DNA of 64,000 nucleotides from Faecalibacterium gallinarum (GCF_022180365.1 NZ_BQKV01000032.1:1-64000), one strand, 5' to 3'; counted from the first letter of the stretch, positions 25,017 to 36,272 are shown. Numbers and translations are program-made. The notes: generated from the letters alone by a model not told the origin.

Positions 25017-27148
25017 TCTGCCGGGCATGGAACCTGAAACCCCTGGACCGGCAGACCGCGGCCGGCCTGGCCGAAGCCATCGCCCAGGAACAGGCCGACC
25101 AGCTGGAGATGGAAGCCTCCTCCATGGGGGAGGACTGGCCCGAGGCCAAGTACCTGTCTGTCCGCACGGCCTGCCAGAAAGAGGTGGGCCTCTTGGCTGG
25201 GGTGCTGGCGGCCCGGGGGATCACCGACCCCGACGAGGCCCTGATCCTTTTGGCGGGGGAGGAGCCTTTGAGCGACCCGTTCCTGCTGAAAGACATCGAC
25301 AAAGCCTGCGCCCGGATCCAGCAGGCGGTGGAGAAGGGCGAAACCATCGTCATCTTCGGCGACTACGACGTGGACGGCGTGACGGCCACCGCCCTGCTCT
25401 ACCAGCACCTCAAGGGGATGGGGGCACAGGTCAAATGTATGCTGCCCAGCCGGGAGGGGGACGGCTACGGTCTGTCCAAAAACGCCATCGATTCGATTTA
25501 TAAAAAGGGCTATCGTCTCATTGTCACGGTAGACAACGGCATCTCGGCCGTGGAAGAGGCCGCCTACGCCGCGTCTCTCGGCATCGAGCTGATCGTCACC
25601 GACCACCACCTGCCCCCCGAGGTTCTGCCCCAGGCGGTGGCGGTGGTGGACCCCCGCCGGGAGGATGACCCCAGTCCCTTCAAAGCCCTCTGCGGCGCGG
25701 GGGTGGCTTTTAAGCTCTGCTCGGCGCTGGACGGCTGCCCGCCCGAGGAGATGCTGGAATATTGCAGCGACCTGGCCGCCGTGGGTACGGTGGCGGACGT
25801 CATGCCCCTGACCGGAGAGAACCGTACCCTGGTCAAAGCGGGGCTGCGGCTCTTGCAGCAGACCGACCGCCCGGGGCTGGGCGCCCTCTTGCAGGAGGTG
25901 GGGCTCTACGGCAAGCCGGTGACCTCCGAGAACATCAGCTATGCTCTGGCCCCCCGGATCAACGCCGCCGGCCGGATGGACAGCGCCGTCACCGCGCTGC
26001 AGCTGATGCTCTGCGAGGATGAAGTCCGGGCCGAAGAACTGGCCCATAAACTGAACGAGATCAACGCCGCCCGGCAGGAGATCGAGCAGAAAATCGCCCA
26101 CGCCGTGGAGGCACAGCTGGAAGCTGACCCCGAACTTCTGTCCGACCGGGTGGTCCTGATCTGGGGCCGGGACTGGCACCAGGGGGTCATCGGGATTGTG
26201 GCATCCCGGATGGTGGAGCGGTGCGGCCGCCCGGTGGTGGTGGTCTCGGTGGACGAACAGGGCGAGGGCCGGGGCAGCGGCCGGAGTGTGCCGGGGTTCA
26301 ACCTCCACTCCTGCATCGCTGCCTGCTCCGATCTGCTGATCCGGTTCGGCGGCCACGCCATGGCGGCGGGCCTCTCGGTGGAGGAGAAAAACCTGCCCGA
26401 GCTGCGCCGCCGGATGAACGAGTGGGCGGCCCGCACCTGTCCGGTGCTCCACACCCCGCCCCTGGAATGTGATTTGTCGGTCCGGCTGGACCGGATTACG
26501 GTGGAAGGGGTGCGGGCGCTGGACCGCCTGGCCCCCTTTGGGGCGGCCAACCCCACCCCAGTGTTTTTGCTGGAAGGGGCGGTGGTGGAGGGAATCTACC
26601 CCGTATCCGAGGGCAAACATTGCCGGCTGCGGCTGCGGCAGGGGAATACCTGCCTCTACGCTGCCTGGTTCGGGATGTCTCCCGACCGGTTGCCCTATGA
26701 GGTGGGGGACACGGTGGACGCTGCCCTCAACCTCTCGGTCTACGACGGGGCCCGAGGGCCCCAGCTGTCGGGCCGGATTGTGGACCTCCACCCGGCGGGG
26801 TTGGACCCCGAGGCGGCCCGTCAGGCCGACCTGGTGGAGGCGCTGCGCCGGGGCGCCCCTTTGAGCCCGGAGGAAAAAGAGCTGCTGTGCCCGGACCGGA
26901 ATGAGATTGCCGCCGTCTATCGGGAGCTGCGGGCCCGGCCCTGGCATGCCGAGGATTTACAGCCCCTGGTGGCCCGGCTGGGCGCCGGCCAGGCGGGCAA
27001 AACCCTGGTGGCCCTGACCGCCCTGGAGCAGGTGGGGCTGGTGGCCCGCACCGAGCGAGGGGGCGCACGGTTTTTGACCCTGGTACCCGCTCAGGGCAAG
27101 AAAGACCTGTCGGACGCCCCCATCCTGAAATGTCTGGAGGAAAGATAA
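25013..27148 (+). CDS. recJ: Single-stranded-DNA exonuclease RecJ
   Basis: A 711-residue 5'-3' exonuclease of the DHH superfamily acting in recombination and repair. Conserved metal and catalytic motifs: DYDVDGVTATALLYQHL, VDNGISAVEEA and TDHHLPPE. The DHHA1 region holds RGSGRSVPGFNLHSC and FGGHAMAAGLSVE. The C-terminal 150 residues are an extension as in Bacillus RecJ (about 780). The start overlaps the upstream stop (ATGA). recJ followed by rel is a common Firmicutes order. Confidence 0.94.
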   Translation: MICRAWNLKPLDRQTAAGLAEAIAQEQADQLEMEASSMGEDWPEAKYLSVRTACQKEVGLLAGVLAARGITDPDEALILLAGEEPLSDPFLLKDIDKACARIQQAVEKGETIVIFGDYDVDGVTATALLYQHLKGMGAQVKCMLPSREGDGYGLSKNAIDSIYKKGYRLIVTVDNGISAVEEAAYAASLGIELIVTDHHLPPEVLPQAVAVVDPRREDDPSPFKALCGAGVAFKLCSALDGCPPEEMLEYCSDLAAVGTVADVMPLTGENRTLVKAGLRLLQQTDRPGLGALLQEVGLYGKPVTSENISYALAPRINAAGRMDSAVTALQLMLCEDEVRAEELAHKLNEINAARQEIEQKIAHAVEAQLEADPELLSDRVVLIWGRDWHQGVIGIVASRMVERCGRPVVVVSVDEQGEGRGSGRSVPGFNLHSCIAACSDLLIRFGGHAMAAGLSVEEKNLPELRRRMNEWAARTCPVLHTPPLECDLSVRLDRITVEGVRALDRLAPFGAANPTPVFLLEGAVVEGIYPVSEGKHCRLRLRQGNTCLYAAWFGMSPDRLPYEVGDTVDAALNLSVYDGARGPQLSGRIVDLHPAGLDPEAARQADLVEALRRGAPLSPEEKELLCPDRNEIAAVYRELRARPWHAEDLQPLVARLGAGQAGKTLVALTALEQVGLVARTERGGARFLTLVPAQGKKDLSDAPILKCLEER

Positions 27149-27150
27149 TT

Positions 27151-29487
<2,337 letters not shown>

Positions 29488-29494
29488 ACAATCA

Positions 29495-29974
29495 ATGCGA
29501 GCTGTGATTCAGGCCGTTTCTTCCGCCGGGGTGCGGGTGAACGGCGGCGAGCCCCGCACCATTGGGCCGGGGCTGGTGATTCTCCTGGGGGTAAAAGACA
29601 CCGACACCCTGGATATTGTCCCCCGTCTGGCGGAAAAATGCGCCGGGCTGCGGATCTTCCCCGACGAGGAGGGCAAACTCAACCGCAGCGCCCGGGATCT
29701 GGGCTATTCGGCCCTGGTGGTGTCCCAGTTCACCCTCTACGGCGACACCAAAAAGGGGATGCGCCCCAGTTTTATCCGGGCGGCCAAACCGCCCCTCTCG
29801 GTGGATGCCTATGAGCTGTTCCTGGCCGAGATGGGCAAACAGGGCCTTAAAGAAATCCAGCACGGGGAGTTCGGGGCCGACATGCAGGTCTCGCTGGTGA
29901 ACGAGGGCCCCTGCACCATCATCATGGACACCGACGAGTGGCAGAACCACCGAAGCGCCGCCTGCGGCGGATAA
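29495..29974 (+). CDS. dtd: D-aminoacyl-tRNA deacylase
   Basis: A 159-residue enzyme that hydrolyses D-amino acids from mischarged tRNA. Both family signatures are visible: SQFTLYGDTKKGMRPSF and the C-terminal FGADMQVSLVNEGPCTI with the cis-Gly-Pro-containing loop region. It starts 7 bp after rel, the usual neighbour in Firmicutes. AAGGAG lies at the end of rel. Confidence 0.94.
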   Translation: MRAVIQAVSSAGVRVNGGEPRTIGPGLVILLGVKDTDTLDIVPRLAEKCAGLRIFPDEEGKLNRSARDLGYSALVVSQFTLYGDTKKGMRPSFIRAAKPPLSVDAYELFLAEMGKQGLKEIQHGEFGADMQVSLVNEGPCTIIMDTDEWQNHRSAACGG

Positions 29975-30227
29975 AGTGCTGCGCAGCTGAGGCGCTGCCT
30001 GCGGCAGATTCAGCCGAAGCGGAGCAGGGGCAGCCGTCCAAATTTTCAAGTTTGGCTTTTAGCCTGCGCAGAAAATTTGGCAAACGGCAACCCGTTGGCG
30101 TGTTCTGGCGCAGCGCTCCAATATTTGCAAGTGCGCCAGTCACGCCGCAAATATTGGCTAAGCGCAAGAGGAAGAACGGCTGAGCCGCCCTTCCGCCCCC
30201 AAAAACCCCAAATAAAGGAGAACCACT
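29975..30227. repeat. Structured intergenic region with two look-alike stem-bulge-stem hairpins
   Basis: The 253-bp gap between dtd and the MBL gene holds two hairpins of the same design but different sequence. Hairpin 1 is CCGT-CCAAATTTTC (30034-30047) pairing with GAAAATTTGG-caa-ACGG (30071-30087). Hairpin 2 is GCGCT-CCAATATTTGC (30113-30128) pairing with GCAAATATTGG-cta-AGCGC (30147-30165). Each has a 3-nt bulge at the same place on the 3' arm. Upstream there are further GC-rich palindromes, such as GCTGCGCAGC at 29979-29988. It has no long T run and no convincing ORF. It resembles a REP/MITE-like repeat or a processed mRNA element. Confidence 0.6.
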
Positions 30228-30827
30228 ATGCAGGCTTTTCACATTGTGGGCCCCGCGCCCCTGTACACCAATAGTTTCCTGCTGATTTCGGAGGCGAAGC
30301 ACGCCGTCGTCATCGACCCGGCGGCGGATGCGGCCGAGTATGAGAAGATCCTCACCCAGCAGGGGGCCAGCCTCTCGGCCATCTACTGCACCCACGGCCA
30401 CTACGACCATGTGGGCAGCGCCGAGGCCCTGGCCCGCAAGTGGGGCGCCAAGCTCTACTGCGAGGCCGCCGACCTGGCGGGAGACACCATGTTCCCCCTG
30501 ACCCGGGCCGACAGCGGCTATCCCGAAGGGGGCCAGGTGTCGGTGGATGAGCTGGCCTTTACCGTCTGGCACACCCCCGGCCACACCCCGGGCAGCGTCT
30601 GCCTGCTCTGCGAGGGGCTGCTCTTCGCGGGGGACACCCTCTTCCAGGGCAGCATCGGCCGGACCGACCTGCCCGGCGGCAGCCCCAAGGAGATGGATGA
30701 CTCCCTGCGCAAGCTGGCGGGCCTGCCCATCCCCCGGGATGCCCAGGTCCTGCCCGGCCACGGGGATTTCTCCCAGTTCGGGTGGGAGCTGGAACACAAC
30801 TGGTTTATCAAAAATGCTTGCAGATAA
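30228..30827 (+). CDS. Metallo-beta-lactamase-fold hydrolase (glyoxalase II-like)
   Basis: A 199-residue single-domain MBL hydrolase. The zinc motif THGHYDHVG, the downstream HTPGHTPGSVCLL, FAGDTLFQGSIGRTDLPGG and the final LPGHG are those of the small YcbL-like glyoxalase II relatives common in Clostridia. The likely activity is thioester or lactone hydrolysis; the substrate is unknown. AAAGGAG precedes the ATG. hemZ follows after 15 bp. Confidence 0.9.
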   Translation: MQAFHIVGPAPLYTNSFLLISEAKHAVVIDPAADAAEYEKILTQQGASLSAIYCTHGHYDHVGSAEALARKWGAKLYCEAADLAGDTMFPLTRADSGYPEGGQVSVDELAFTVWHTPGHTPGSVCLLCEGLLFAGDTLFQGSIGRTDLPGGSPKEMDDSLRKLAGLPIPRDAQVLPGHGDFSQFGWELEHNWFIKNACR

Positions 30828-30842
30828 AGGCGGTCTTACAGA

Positions 30843-32297
30843 ATGAAGATTTATATTACCGGCCTGCCCTCCGGCTACGAGGTGGAGCATCTGGTCCGGC
30901 TGTTCTACCCCATGGCGCCCCTGACCCTCACCCCGCCGGAAGGGGAAGAGGACTGCGTCTGGGCTGAAAAACGGGAAGATGGCCTCTGGGCCATGGTGCG
31001 GCAGAAGGGCCAGAGCAAAACCGCTCAGGCCCCGCTGCCCACCGACGAAACCCCTGAGTTTGCCCTAGCCAGCCTGACCTATGAGCTCTTGCGGGGATGG
31101 ACGGGGATCCGCCCCCCCTGGGGCAAGATGACCGGGGTGCGCCCGGTGCGGCTGATCCACGATAAGCGCTCGGCGGGATGGACGCAGGAAGAGATCGACC
31201 GTTATTTTCTTGAGCGGTTCGACTGCTCCCCCGAAAAATACGGCATGGCCCGGCAGATCGCCGACTTGCAGGAGCCCATCCTCCGCAAAGGCAGCGAGCC
31301 GGGGGCATATAGTCTCTACATCGGCATCCCCTTCTGCCCCTCCCGGTGCAGCTATTGCAGCTTTGTCAGCTGCAACCTGGACCGGGACCGCAAACTGGTG
31401 CAGCCCTATGTGGACTGCCTCTGCCGGGAGGTGGAGGCCATCCGGGACGAGGCTGCCCGGGCGGGGCTGAACCTCCAGAGCATCTACATCGGCGGCGGCA
31501 CCCCCACCAGCCTTTCGGCCGATCAGCTCCGCCAGCTGATGGGCACCGTGCGGGACTGCTTTGATCTGACCCAAATCCAGGAATACACGGTGGAGGCGGG
31601 CCGCCCCGACTGCACCGACCGGGAAAAGCTTGAGGTCATTCGGGAATACGGCGCCACCCGGATCTCGATTAATCCCCAGACCTTCTCGGACGAGGTGCTG
31701 GCTGCCATCGGCCGGCGCCACTCCGCCCAGGCGATTCTGGACTGCTTCGCCGAGGCCCGGGCGGCGGGCCACAAGGACATCAACATGGACCTGATCGCCG
31801 GGCTGCCCGGGGACACGGTGGAAGGCTTCGAGCGGAGCCTCCGCCAGGCCATCGCCCTGGACCCTGAGAACATCACCGTCCACACCCTGACCCTCAAGCG
31901 GGCTTCCCGGATCGTCATGGAGGACCAGCAGGACAATACCTATGCCGACGTGGCGGCCATGCTGGAAAAGTGCTCCCTGCTGAAAGGGGCGGGCTACCAG
32001 CCCTATTACCTCTACCGGCAGAAAAACACCCTCCAGAATCTGGAAAATGTGGGCTGGTGCAAACCGGGCCACGAGGGGTATTATAATATCTATATCATGG
32101 AGGAAGTACAGACGATTCTCTCCGCGGGCGCGGGCGGCAGCACCAAACTGGTGGCCGACGGCGGCAAGCGGATGCAGCGCATCTTCAATTTTAAATATCC
32201 GAACGAGTATATCCAGCGTTTTGCGGAGGTGCTGGAACGGAAAAAAGGAGTGGCTGAGTTTTATGATTACGATCTGGGTTCCCAAACGTCTGGTTGA
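30843..32297 (+). CDS. hemZ: HemZ-type radical SAM coproporphyrinogen dehydrogenase-like protein
   Basis: A 484-residue radical SAM protein. About 155 N-terminal residues are HemZ-specific. Then comes the cluster motif CPSRCSYCSF, IGGGTPTSLSADQL and the HemN-like half (GLPGDTVEGFERSL). HemZ is annotated as oxygen-independent coproporphyrinogen III oxidase, but many HemN/HemZ relatives act otherwise, and no other haem gene is in the window. The 3' end overlaps the next gene by 35 bp. Confidence 0.9.
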   Translation: MKIYITGLPSGYEVEHLVRLFYPMAPLTLTPPEGEEDCVWAEKREDGLWAMVRQKGQSKTAQAPLPTDETPEFALASLTYELLRGWTGIRPPWGKMTGVRPVRLIHDKRSAGWTQEEIDRYFLERFDCSPEKYGMARQIADLQEPILRKGSEPGAYSLYIGIPFCPSRCSYCSFVSCNLDRDRKLVQPYVDCLCREVEAIRDEAARAGLNLQSIYIGGGTPTSLSADQLRQLMGTVRDCFDLTQIQEYTVEAGRPDCTDREKLEVIREYGATRISINPQTFSDEVLAAIGRRHSAQAILDCFAEARAAGHKDINMDLIAGLPGDTVEGFERSLRQAIALDPENITVHTLTLKRASRIVMEDQQDNTYADVAAMLEKCSLLKGAGYQPYYLYRQKNTLQNLENVGWCKPGHEGYYNIYIMEEVQTILSAGAGGSTKLVADGGKRMQRIFNFKYPNEYIQRFAEVLERKKGVAEFYDYDLGSQTSG

Positions 32298-33189
32298 GGT
32301 AGGGCTGTGCAACGTGGCGGCCCGCAGCCCCCAGGACCTGGTGGAGCTGTGCGAGCAGAGCTACCAGGACCGGCTGGATTATGCCGCCGAAAAAATCCGG
32401 GCGGCCCGCGCCAAAATCATCATGCTGACCGGTCCGTCCGCCAGCGGCAAAACCACCACGGCCCACAAGTTGGCCGCTGCCCTGATGGCCAAGGGCACCC
32501 CGGCCCAGGTGGTCAGCCTGGACAATTTCTTCCGGGGGTCGGAGTATTACCCCCGGATGCCGGACGGCTCTCTGGACTACGAAAACCCCGATACCCTGGA
32601 TATGCCCCTGGTGAGCCAGTGCCTCGAAGAACTGAGCCGAACGGGAAAAACCGTTCTGCCGAAATACGATTTCATCAACGAGCGCCGGTCTGAGGAGACC
32701 GAGCCCATTGACCTGGCGGGCGGCGTCTGCATTGTGGAGGGCATCCACGCCCTCAACCCGGCCCTGACCAGCCTGGTGCCCGCCGGGCACGTCTACCGGG
32801 TCTATGCGGGATTGCGGGAGGAGTACTCCCAGGACGGCCGCCGGGTCATCAGCACCCGGGACATCCGCCTGTGCCGCCGCACATTGCGGGACGCCGCCAC
32901 CCGGGGCCGCAGCCCGGAAAAGACTCTGGCCATGTGGGAGCGGGTGCTGGACGGAGAGACCCGATATATCAAGGGATTCAAAAACACCGCGGATTTCCTT
33001 TTGGACACCTCCTTTACCTATGAGCTGGGGATCATCTCGGGGCTTTTGGGCCAGGCGGGCAAGATGCTCTCCCCCGACAGCCGGTATACCGAGCTCTGGG
33101 ATGAGACGGCACGCCGGTTCGAGCATGTGGAGCCGCTGGACCGCTCTCTGGTGCCCGAGGGCAGCATGCTGCGGGAATTTTACGATTGA
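32263..33189 (+). CDS. Nucleoside (uridine) kinase-like P-loop protein
   Basis: A 308-residue member of the phosphoribulokinase/uridine kinase family. Walker A is GPSASGKTT at about 57-65. LDNFFRGSEYYPRMPDGSLD and YDFINERR follow, as in uridine kinase-like proteins. The usual N-terminal TGS/threonyl-tRNA-synthetase-like part of long relatives is missing. The ATG at 32263 lies inside hemZ, with AAAGGAG 12 bp upstream. It may phosphorylate salvaged nucleosides, fitting the uptake block earlier in the window; this is inference. Confidence 0.85.
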   Translation: MITIWVPKRLVEVGLCNVAARSPQDLVELCEQSYQDRLDYAAEKIRAARAKIIMLTGPSASGKTTTAHKLAAALMAKGTPAQVVSLDNFFRGSEYYPRMPDGSLDYENPDTLDMPLVSQCLEELSRTGKTVLPKYDFINERRSEETEPIDLAGGVCIVEGIHALNPALTSLVPAGHVYRVYAGLREEYSQDGRRVISTRDIRLCRRTLRDAATRGRSPEKTLAMWERVLDGETRYIKGFKNTADFLLDTSFTYELGIISGLLGQAGKMLSPDSRYTELWDETARRFEHVEPLDRSLVPEGSMLREFYD

Positions 33190-33255
33190 TTTTGTGCAAA
33201 TAAGAAAAAATTGTTTCCAAACCGTCAGAGAACTGTAAAAAATACAGGCGCTTCA

Positions 33256-33284
33256 TTGCATAAAAGATAGGAGTGCGCTATAAT
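33256..33284 (+). promoter_or_regulatory. Promoter of the zinc-ribbon protein
   Basis: TTGCAT (33256-33261), a 17-bp spacer ending GTGCGC, and TATAAT (33279-33284). Confidence 0.85.
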
Positions 33285-33386
33285 AATCCTATACCGAAAG
33301 GCGCGCGGAGGCTCTGCCGGCGGGCGGCGGAGCCCGGACGCGGGGTATCTGAAACAGGACAACAAGACAAAGTGAGGTGTCTTTCT

Positions 33387-33839
33387 GTGGATTTTAATAA
33401 ACTGAAAGAAAAGGGCCTGGAATATGTGGAGAAAGGCCGGCTGGCGGCGGCAGATCTGACCGAAAAGGGCAGAATCCAGACCCGCATCCTGACCGACCAG
33501 GCCAAGCTGATCCGGGCCCAGCGCCAGCTGGGCGTGCTGGTGTACAGCCTGGCCAAAGGCAACGAGGAAAACCAGCCCCTGGTGGATAAATATATCGATA
33601 TGATCGGCGCCATTGAGCAGGAGATCGCCCAGCTCAAAGCCAAGCTCACCCCCGCCGAAGTGCAGGAAGTGGAGCGGGCTGTGGCCGACGTGGAGATCGA
33701 CCCCGCCGATGTGATGGACCAGACCGAGGACGAGGCCGAGCCGATGGAAACCGCCGGGGCAGACCATTGCTGCCCCCAGTGCGGCGCACCGGTGGAGCCG
33801 GGCTCCCTGTTCTGCAACAAATGCGGGGCGCAGCTCTGA
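33387..33839 (+). CDS. Zinc-ribbon protein of unknown function
   Basis: A 150-residue soluble protein. The N-terminal two thirds are helical and probably coiled coil (KGRLAAADLTEKGRIQTRIL to IGAIEQEIAQLKAKL). An acidic linker follows, and the C-terminus is a zinc ribbon with two CxxC pairs (CPQCGAPVEPGSLFCNKCG). Such proteins are common in Clostridia and their role is unknown. The start is GTG 33387 with TGAGGTG 8 bp upstream. It is a monocistronic unit with a strong promoter and terminator. Confidence 0.85.
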   Translation: MDFNKLKEKGLEYVEKGRLAAADLTEKGRIQTRILTDQAKLIRAQRQLGVLVYSLAKGNEENQPLVDKYIDMIGAIEQEIAQLKAKLTPAEVQEVERAVADVEIDPADVMDQTEDEAEPMETAGADHCCPQCGAPVEPGSLFCNKCGAQL

Positions 33840-33857
33840 TCCTGTCCCACACAATTT

Positions 33858-33891
33858 AAAAAGCGGCGTCCCGTTCGGACGCCGCTTTTTT
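33858..33891. terminator. Terminator after the zinc-ribbon gene
   Basis: GCGGCGTCC (33863-33871) pairs with GGACGCCGC (33877-33885), flanked by A5 and T6. It would work on both strands. Confidence 0.9.
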
Positions 33892-33941
33892 AGCCCGGCG
33901 GGCGGCGGGCCCCCAAAAGTGGGGAATTTGCGCTCCAGACC

Positions 33942-33970
33942 TTGCAAATCGGGCTGGAGTGCGGTACAAT
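33942..33970 (+). promoter_or_regulatory. mazG promoter
   Basis: TTGCAA (33942-33947), a 17-bp spacer ending GTGCGG, and TACAAT (33965-33970). Confidence 0.8.
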
Positions 33971-34017
33971 AAAGCTCGACTTTTGCCGGCCGGCTCCGGC
34001 GTTTCAGGGAGGACATC

Positions 34018-34755
34018 ATGATAGATTGGCCCGAAAAGGAACACTATACGGCCGAAGATCTGGTCCAAATCATCCGGATTCTGCGCAACCCTCAAACGGG
34101 CTGCCCCTGGGATAAGGTGCAGACCCACGGGTCCATCCGCAAGAATTTTTTGGAGGAGACCTGCGAAGCGCTGGAGGCCATCGACGCCGACGACCCCGCC
34201 ATGATGCAGGAGGAACTGGGCGATGTGATGATGCAGGTGGCGTTCCACACCGTGTTGGAGGAGGAGCGCGGCCGGTTCGAGTTTTCGGATGTCTGCCGGG
34301 AGGTCTGCGAAAAACTGGTTTTTCGCCACCCCGGGATCTTTGCTTCTTCTGCGGCGCAAAACAGCGGTATAAACGGCTGGGACGCGCTCAAGAATAAGGA
34401 AAAAGGCCGCCGGACCCTGCGGGACGAGCTGGAAAGTGTCCCCGCAACCCTGCCGGCGCTGATGCGGGCCCAAAAGCTGCAAAAGCGGGCGGCGGGCCGC
34501 GGCCTTGGCCCCCAGGGCCAGCCCCAGGCCGAACAGGCGCTGACCCAGGCTTTGGCCCGGTGGCAGAGCCATGCGGCCGGGGAGAACACCTCGCCCGAAT
34601 CGCTCCAAAAGGCGGCGGGAGAGCTGCTCTTTGCGGCGGCGGATGCCCTGCGGCTGGCCGGTGTGGACGCAGAAGAGGCGCTGACGTTTGCATCCAAAGC
34701 GTTTTGCCGGCAGCAGCTGGACCAGCAGGAGCCGGCGGAAAAAACTGGAGAATAA
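34018..34755 (+). CDS. mazG: Nucleoside triphosphate pyrophosphohydrolase MazG
   Basis: A 245-residue all-alpha NTP pyrophosphohydrolase that removes abnormal or excess NTPs. CPWDKVQTHGSIRKNFLEE, the EExxE-type metal motif EETCEALEAID and EELGDVMMQVAFH are the MazG signatures; a second, weaker repeat lies in the C-terminal half. It equals the MazG part of B. subtilis YabN without the fused methylase domain. It is the first gene of the mazG-hup-rqcP-yabP-yabQ-divIC block. Confidence 0.93.
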   Translation: MIDWPEKEHYTAEDLVQIIRILRNPQTGCPWDKVQTHGSIRKNFLEETCEALEAIDADDPAMMQEELGDVMMQVAFHTVLEEERGRFEFSDVCREVCEKLVFRHPGIFASSAAQNSGINGWDALKNKEKGRRTLRDELESVPATLPALMRAQKLQKRAAGRGLGPQGQPQAEQALTQALARWQSHAAGENTSPESLQKAAGELLFAAADALRLAGVDAEEALTFASKAFCRQQLDQQEPAEKTGE

Positions 34756-34777
34756 TTTTTTTGGAGGTTTTACAGGT

Positions 34778-35047
34778 ATGACGAAGGCTGATTTGATCGC
34801 GCAGGTCGCAGCAAACACCGAGATGACCAAGAAGGACGCCGACAAGGCTGTGAACGCTATGTTCGAGGCACTGAGCAAGGCGCTGGCCGACGGCGAAAAG
34901 ATCACCATTTCCGGCTTCGGCACCTTTGAGGTGCGCGAGCGTGCAGAGCGCGCGGGCATCAACCCCCGCACCCACGAGGCGATCACTATTCCTGCTTCCC
35001 GCAGCGTGGTGTTCAAGCAGGGCAAATCCCTCAAAGACGTTCTGTAA
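34778..35047 (+). CDS. hup: HU-family DNA-binding protein
   Basis: An 89-residue histone-like protein that bends and compacts DNA. It has the full HU fold: MTKADLIAQVA, GEKITISGFGTFEVRERAER, and GINPRTHEAITIPASRSVVF for the DNA-embracing arm. The correct start is ATG 34778 with GGAGG 10 bp upstream. The position between mazG and rqcP is common in Clostridia. A terminator follows. Confidence 0.96.
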   Translation: MTKADLIAQVAANTEMTKKDADKAVNAMFEALSKALADGEKITISGFGTFEVRERAERAGINPRTHEAITIPASRSVVFKQGKSLKDVL

Positions 35048-35082
35048 TCCATCCGTAGGGGGCGTTTGCCCCTGACGGTCTG

Positions 35083-35121
35083 AGCCGGGTGCCCCCGTTT
35101 GCGCGGGGCTCCGGCTTTTTT
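35083..35121 (+). terminator. Terminator after hup
   Basis: AGCCGG-GCCCCCG pairs with CGGGGC-CCGGCT, followed by T. A smaller GGGGGC/GCCCCT hairpin lies just upstream (35057-35072). Confidence 0.7.
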
Positions 35122-35144
35122 GCTGAAAAGGAGAGAAGTTTTCT

Positions 35145-35402
35145 ATGCGTTTGGACAAGTATCTGAAAGTTTCGCGGCTGATCAAGCGCCGCACTGTGGC
35201 CAACGAGGTGGCCGACGCAGGCCGCATCCTGGTCAACGGCAAGGTGGCCAAGGCCAGCCTGGCCGTGGAGCCGGGGGACGAGATCGAGATCACCTTCGGC
35301 AACCGTCCGGTGAAGGTGCGGGTGCTCTCCAACCAGGAGCCCCGGACCAAGGACGTGGCCCGGGAGATGTACGAGATCCTCTCGGAGGGCGCGGCGGAAT
35401 AA
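35145..35402 (+). CDS. rqcP: S4-domain ribosome quality-control protein RqcP
   Basis: An 85-residue S4 RNA-binding protein (YabO, Hsp15-like). The whole S4 domain is present: MRLDKYLKVSRLIKRRTVAN and VNGKVAKASLAVEPGDEIEI. In B. subtilis RqcP binds obstructed 50S subunits and helps RqcH add alanine tails to stalled peptides. The location upstream of yabP-yabQ-divIC confirms orthology. GGAGAG precedes the ATG. Confidence 0.93.
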   Translation: MRLDKYLKVSRLIKRRTVANEVADAGRILVNGKVAKASLAVEPGDEIEITFGNRPVKVRVLSNQEPRTKDVAREMYEILSEGAAE

Positions 35403-35472
35403 ATCGCCCCCGGTTTCGCATACAATGCTCCACAGGGCGGTGCATACTGGGCGCCGCCGGGGAGGCGAACCG

Positions 35473-35757
35473 ATGGAAAAATGGACCGAAAAACCCTCCG
35501 ACACCCAGCCTCACGACCTGATCCTGGAAGGGCGGAGCAAACTGACGGTGACCGGGGTGCGCCGGGTGATCCGCTGCGAGCCGGACGGCGCGGCGATCGA
35601 AACATCCCGGGGCATTCTTAACCTGGTGGGGGCCGAGCTGAGCGTGACCGCTCTGGACCTGGACCTGGGGGAGGCCAGGCTGGCGGGCCGGATCGACGCG
35701 CTGGAATACACCGAAAAGCGAACGCCGGGCGGCTTTTTGCGCCGCCTGGCCCGCTGA
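35473..35757 (+). CDS. yabP: Sporulation protein YabP
   Basis: A 94-residue YabP-family protein (HDLILEGRSKLTVTGVRRV, NLVGAELSVTALDLDLGEARL). In B. subtilis yabP is expressed under sporulation control and is needed for efficient sporulation. ATG 35473 follows GGAGG at 7 bp. Its stop overlaps the yabQ start (TGATG). Confidence 0.9.
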   Translation: MEKWTEKPSDTQPHDLILEGRSKLTVTGVRRVIRCEPDGAAIETSRGILNLVGAELSVTALDLDLGEARLAGRIDALEYTEKRTPGGFLRRLAR

Positions 35758-36212
35758 TGGCCCCTCTCGTCCTGCCCTGGCAGGCGGGGCAGGAGATCCT
35801 GGCCTGCCTGGGGCTGGGCGCCCTGGTGGGGGCCGCCCGGAGCCTGGCCCCCGGCCGGGGGCGGGGGGCCATTTTGCCGGATGCTCTGCTGGTGGGGCTC
35901 GTGTTGCTGCTGCTCCAGAGCTACGCGGCGGGGTACAGCCAGGCGGGCAGCCTGCGGTGGTATATGGCCGGAGCCGGGGCGGCTGGGGCCGGGGTGGCCC
36001 ACGCCCTGCTGGCCCCGGTGGTGCGGTGGATTCTGCAGCTTTTGCTGGCGCCGGGCCGGGCGCTGGTCCGGTGGGCGCTGGCCCCCGCCGCCCGGGCCTG
36101 CGGGGAGCATCTGCGGCAGAAACAGCAGGCATACCGGCAAAAAAGGACGGCAAAAAAAGAGAAAAAAATCTTGCAAAAGGAGCGGCGCATGTTGTATAAT
36201 TCTAACATATGA
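35757..36212 (+). CDS. yabQ: Spore cortex biosynthesis membrane protein YabQ
   Basis: A 151-residue protein with about four transmembrane segments in the first 110 residues and a basic tail (QKRTAKKEKKILQKERR). Order and topology match YabQ, which in B. subtilis is needed for cortex formation. The overlap with yabP suggests coupled translation. The promoter for divIC lies within its last codons. Confidence 0.85.
   Translation: MAPLVLPWQAGQEILACLGLGALVGAARSLAPGRGRGAILPDALLVGLVLLLLQSYAAGYSQAGSLRWYMAGAGAAGAGVAHALLAPVVRWILQLLLAPGRALVRWALAPAARACGEHLRQKQQAYRQKRTAKKEKKILQKERRMLYNSNI
36171..36200 (+). promoter_or_regulatory. divIC promoter inside yabQ
   Basis: TTGCAA (36171-36176), an 18-bp spacer and TATAAT (36195-36200). 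This lets divIC be expressed in vegetative cells apart from the sporulation genes. Confidence 0.75.
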
Positions 36213-36272
36213 CGGTGCGCTGTACAGGGGCGGCCCTCCGCAGGCGCCGGACAAGGGGGCAAACGCATAAAG

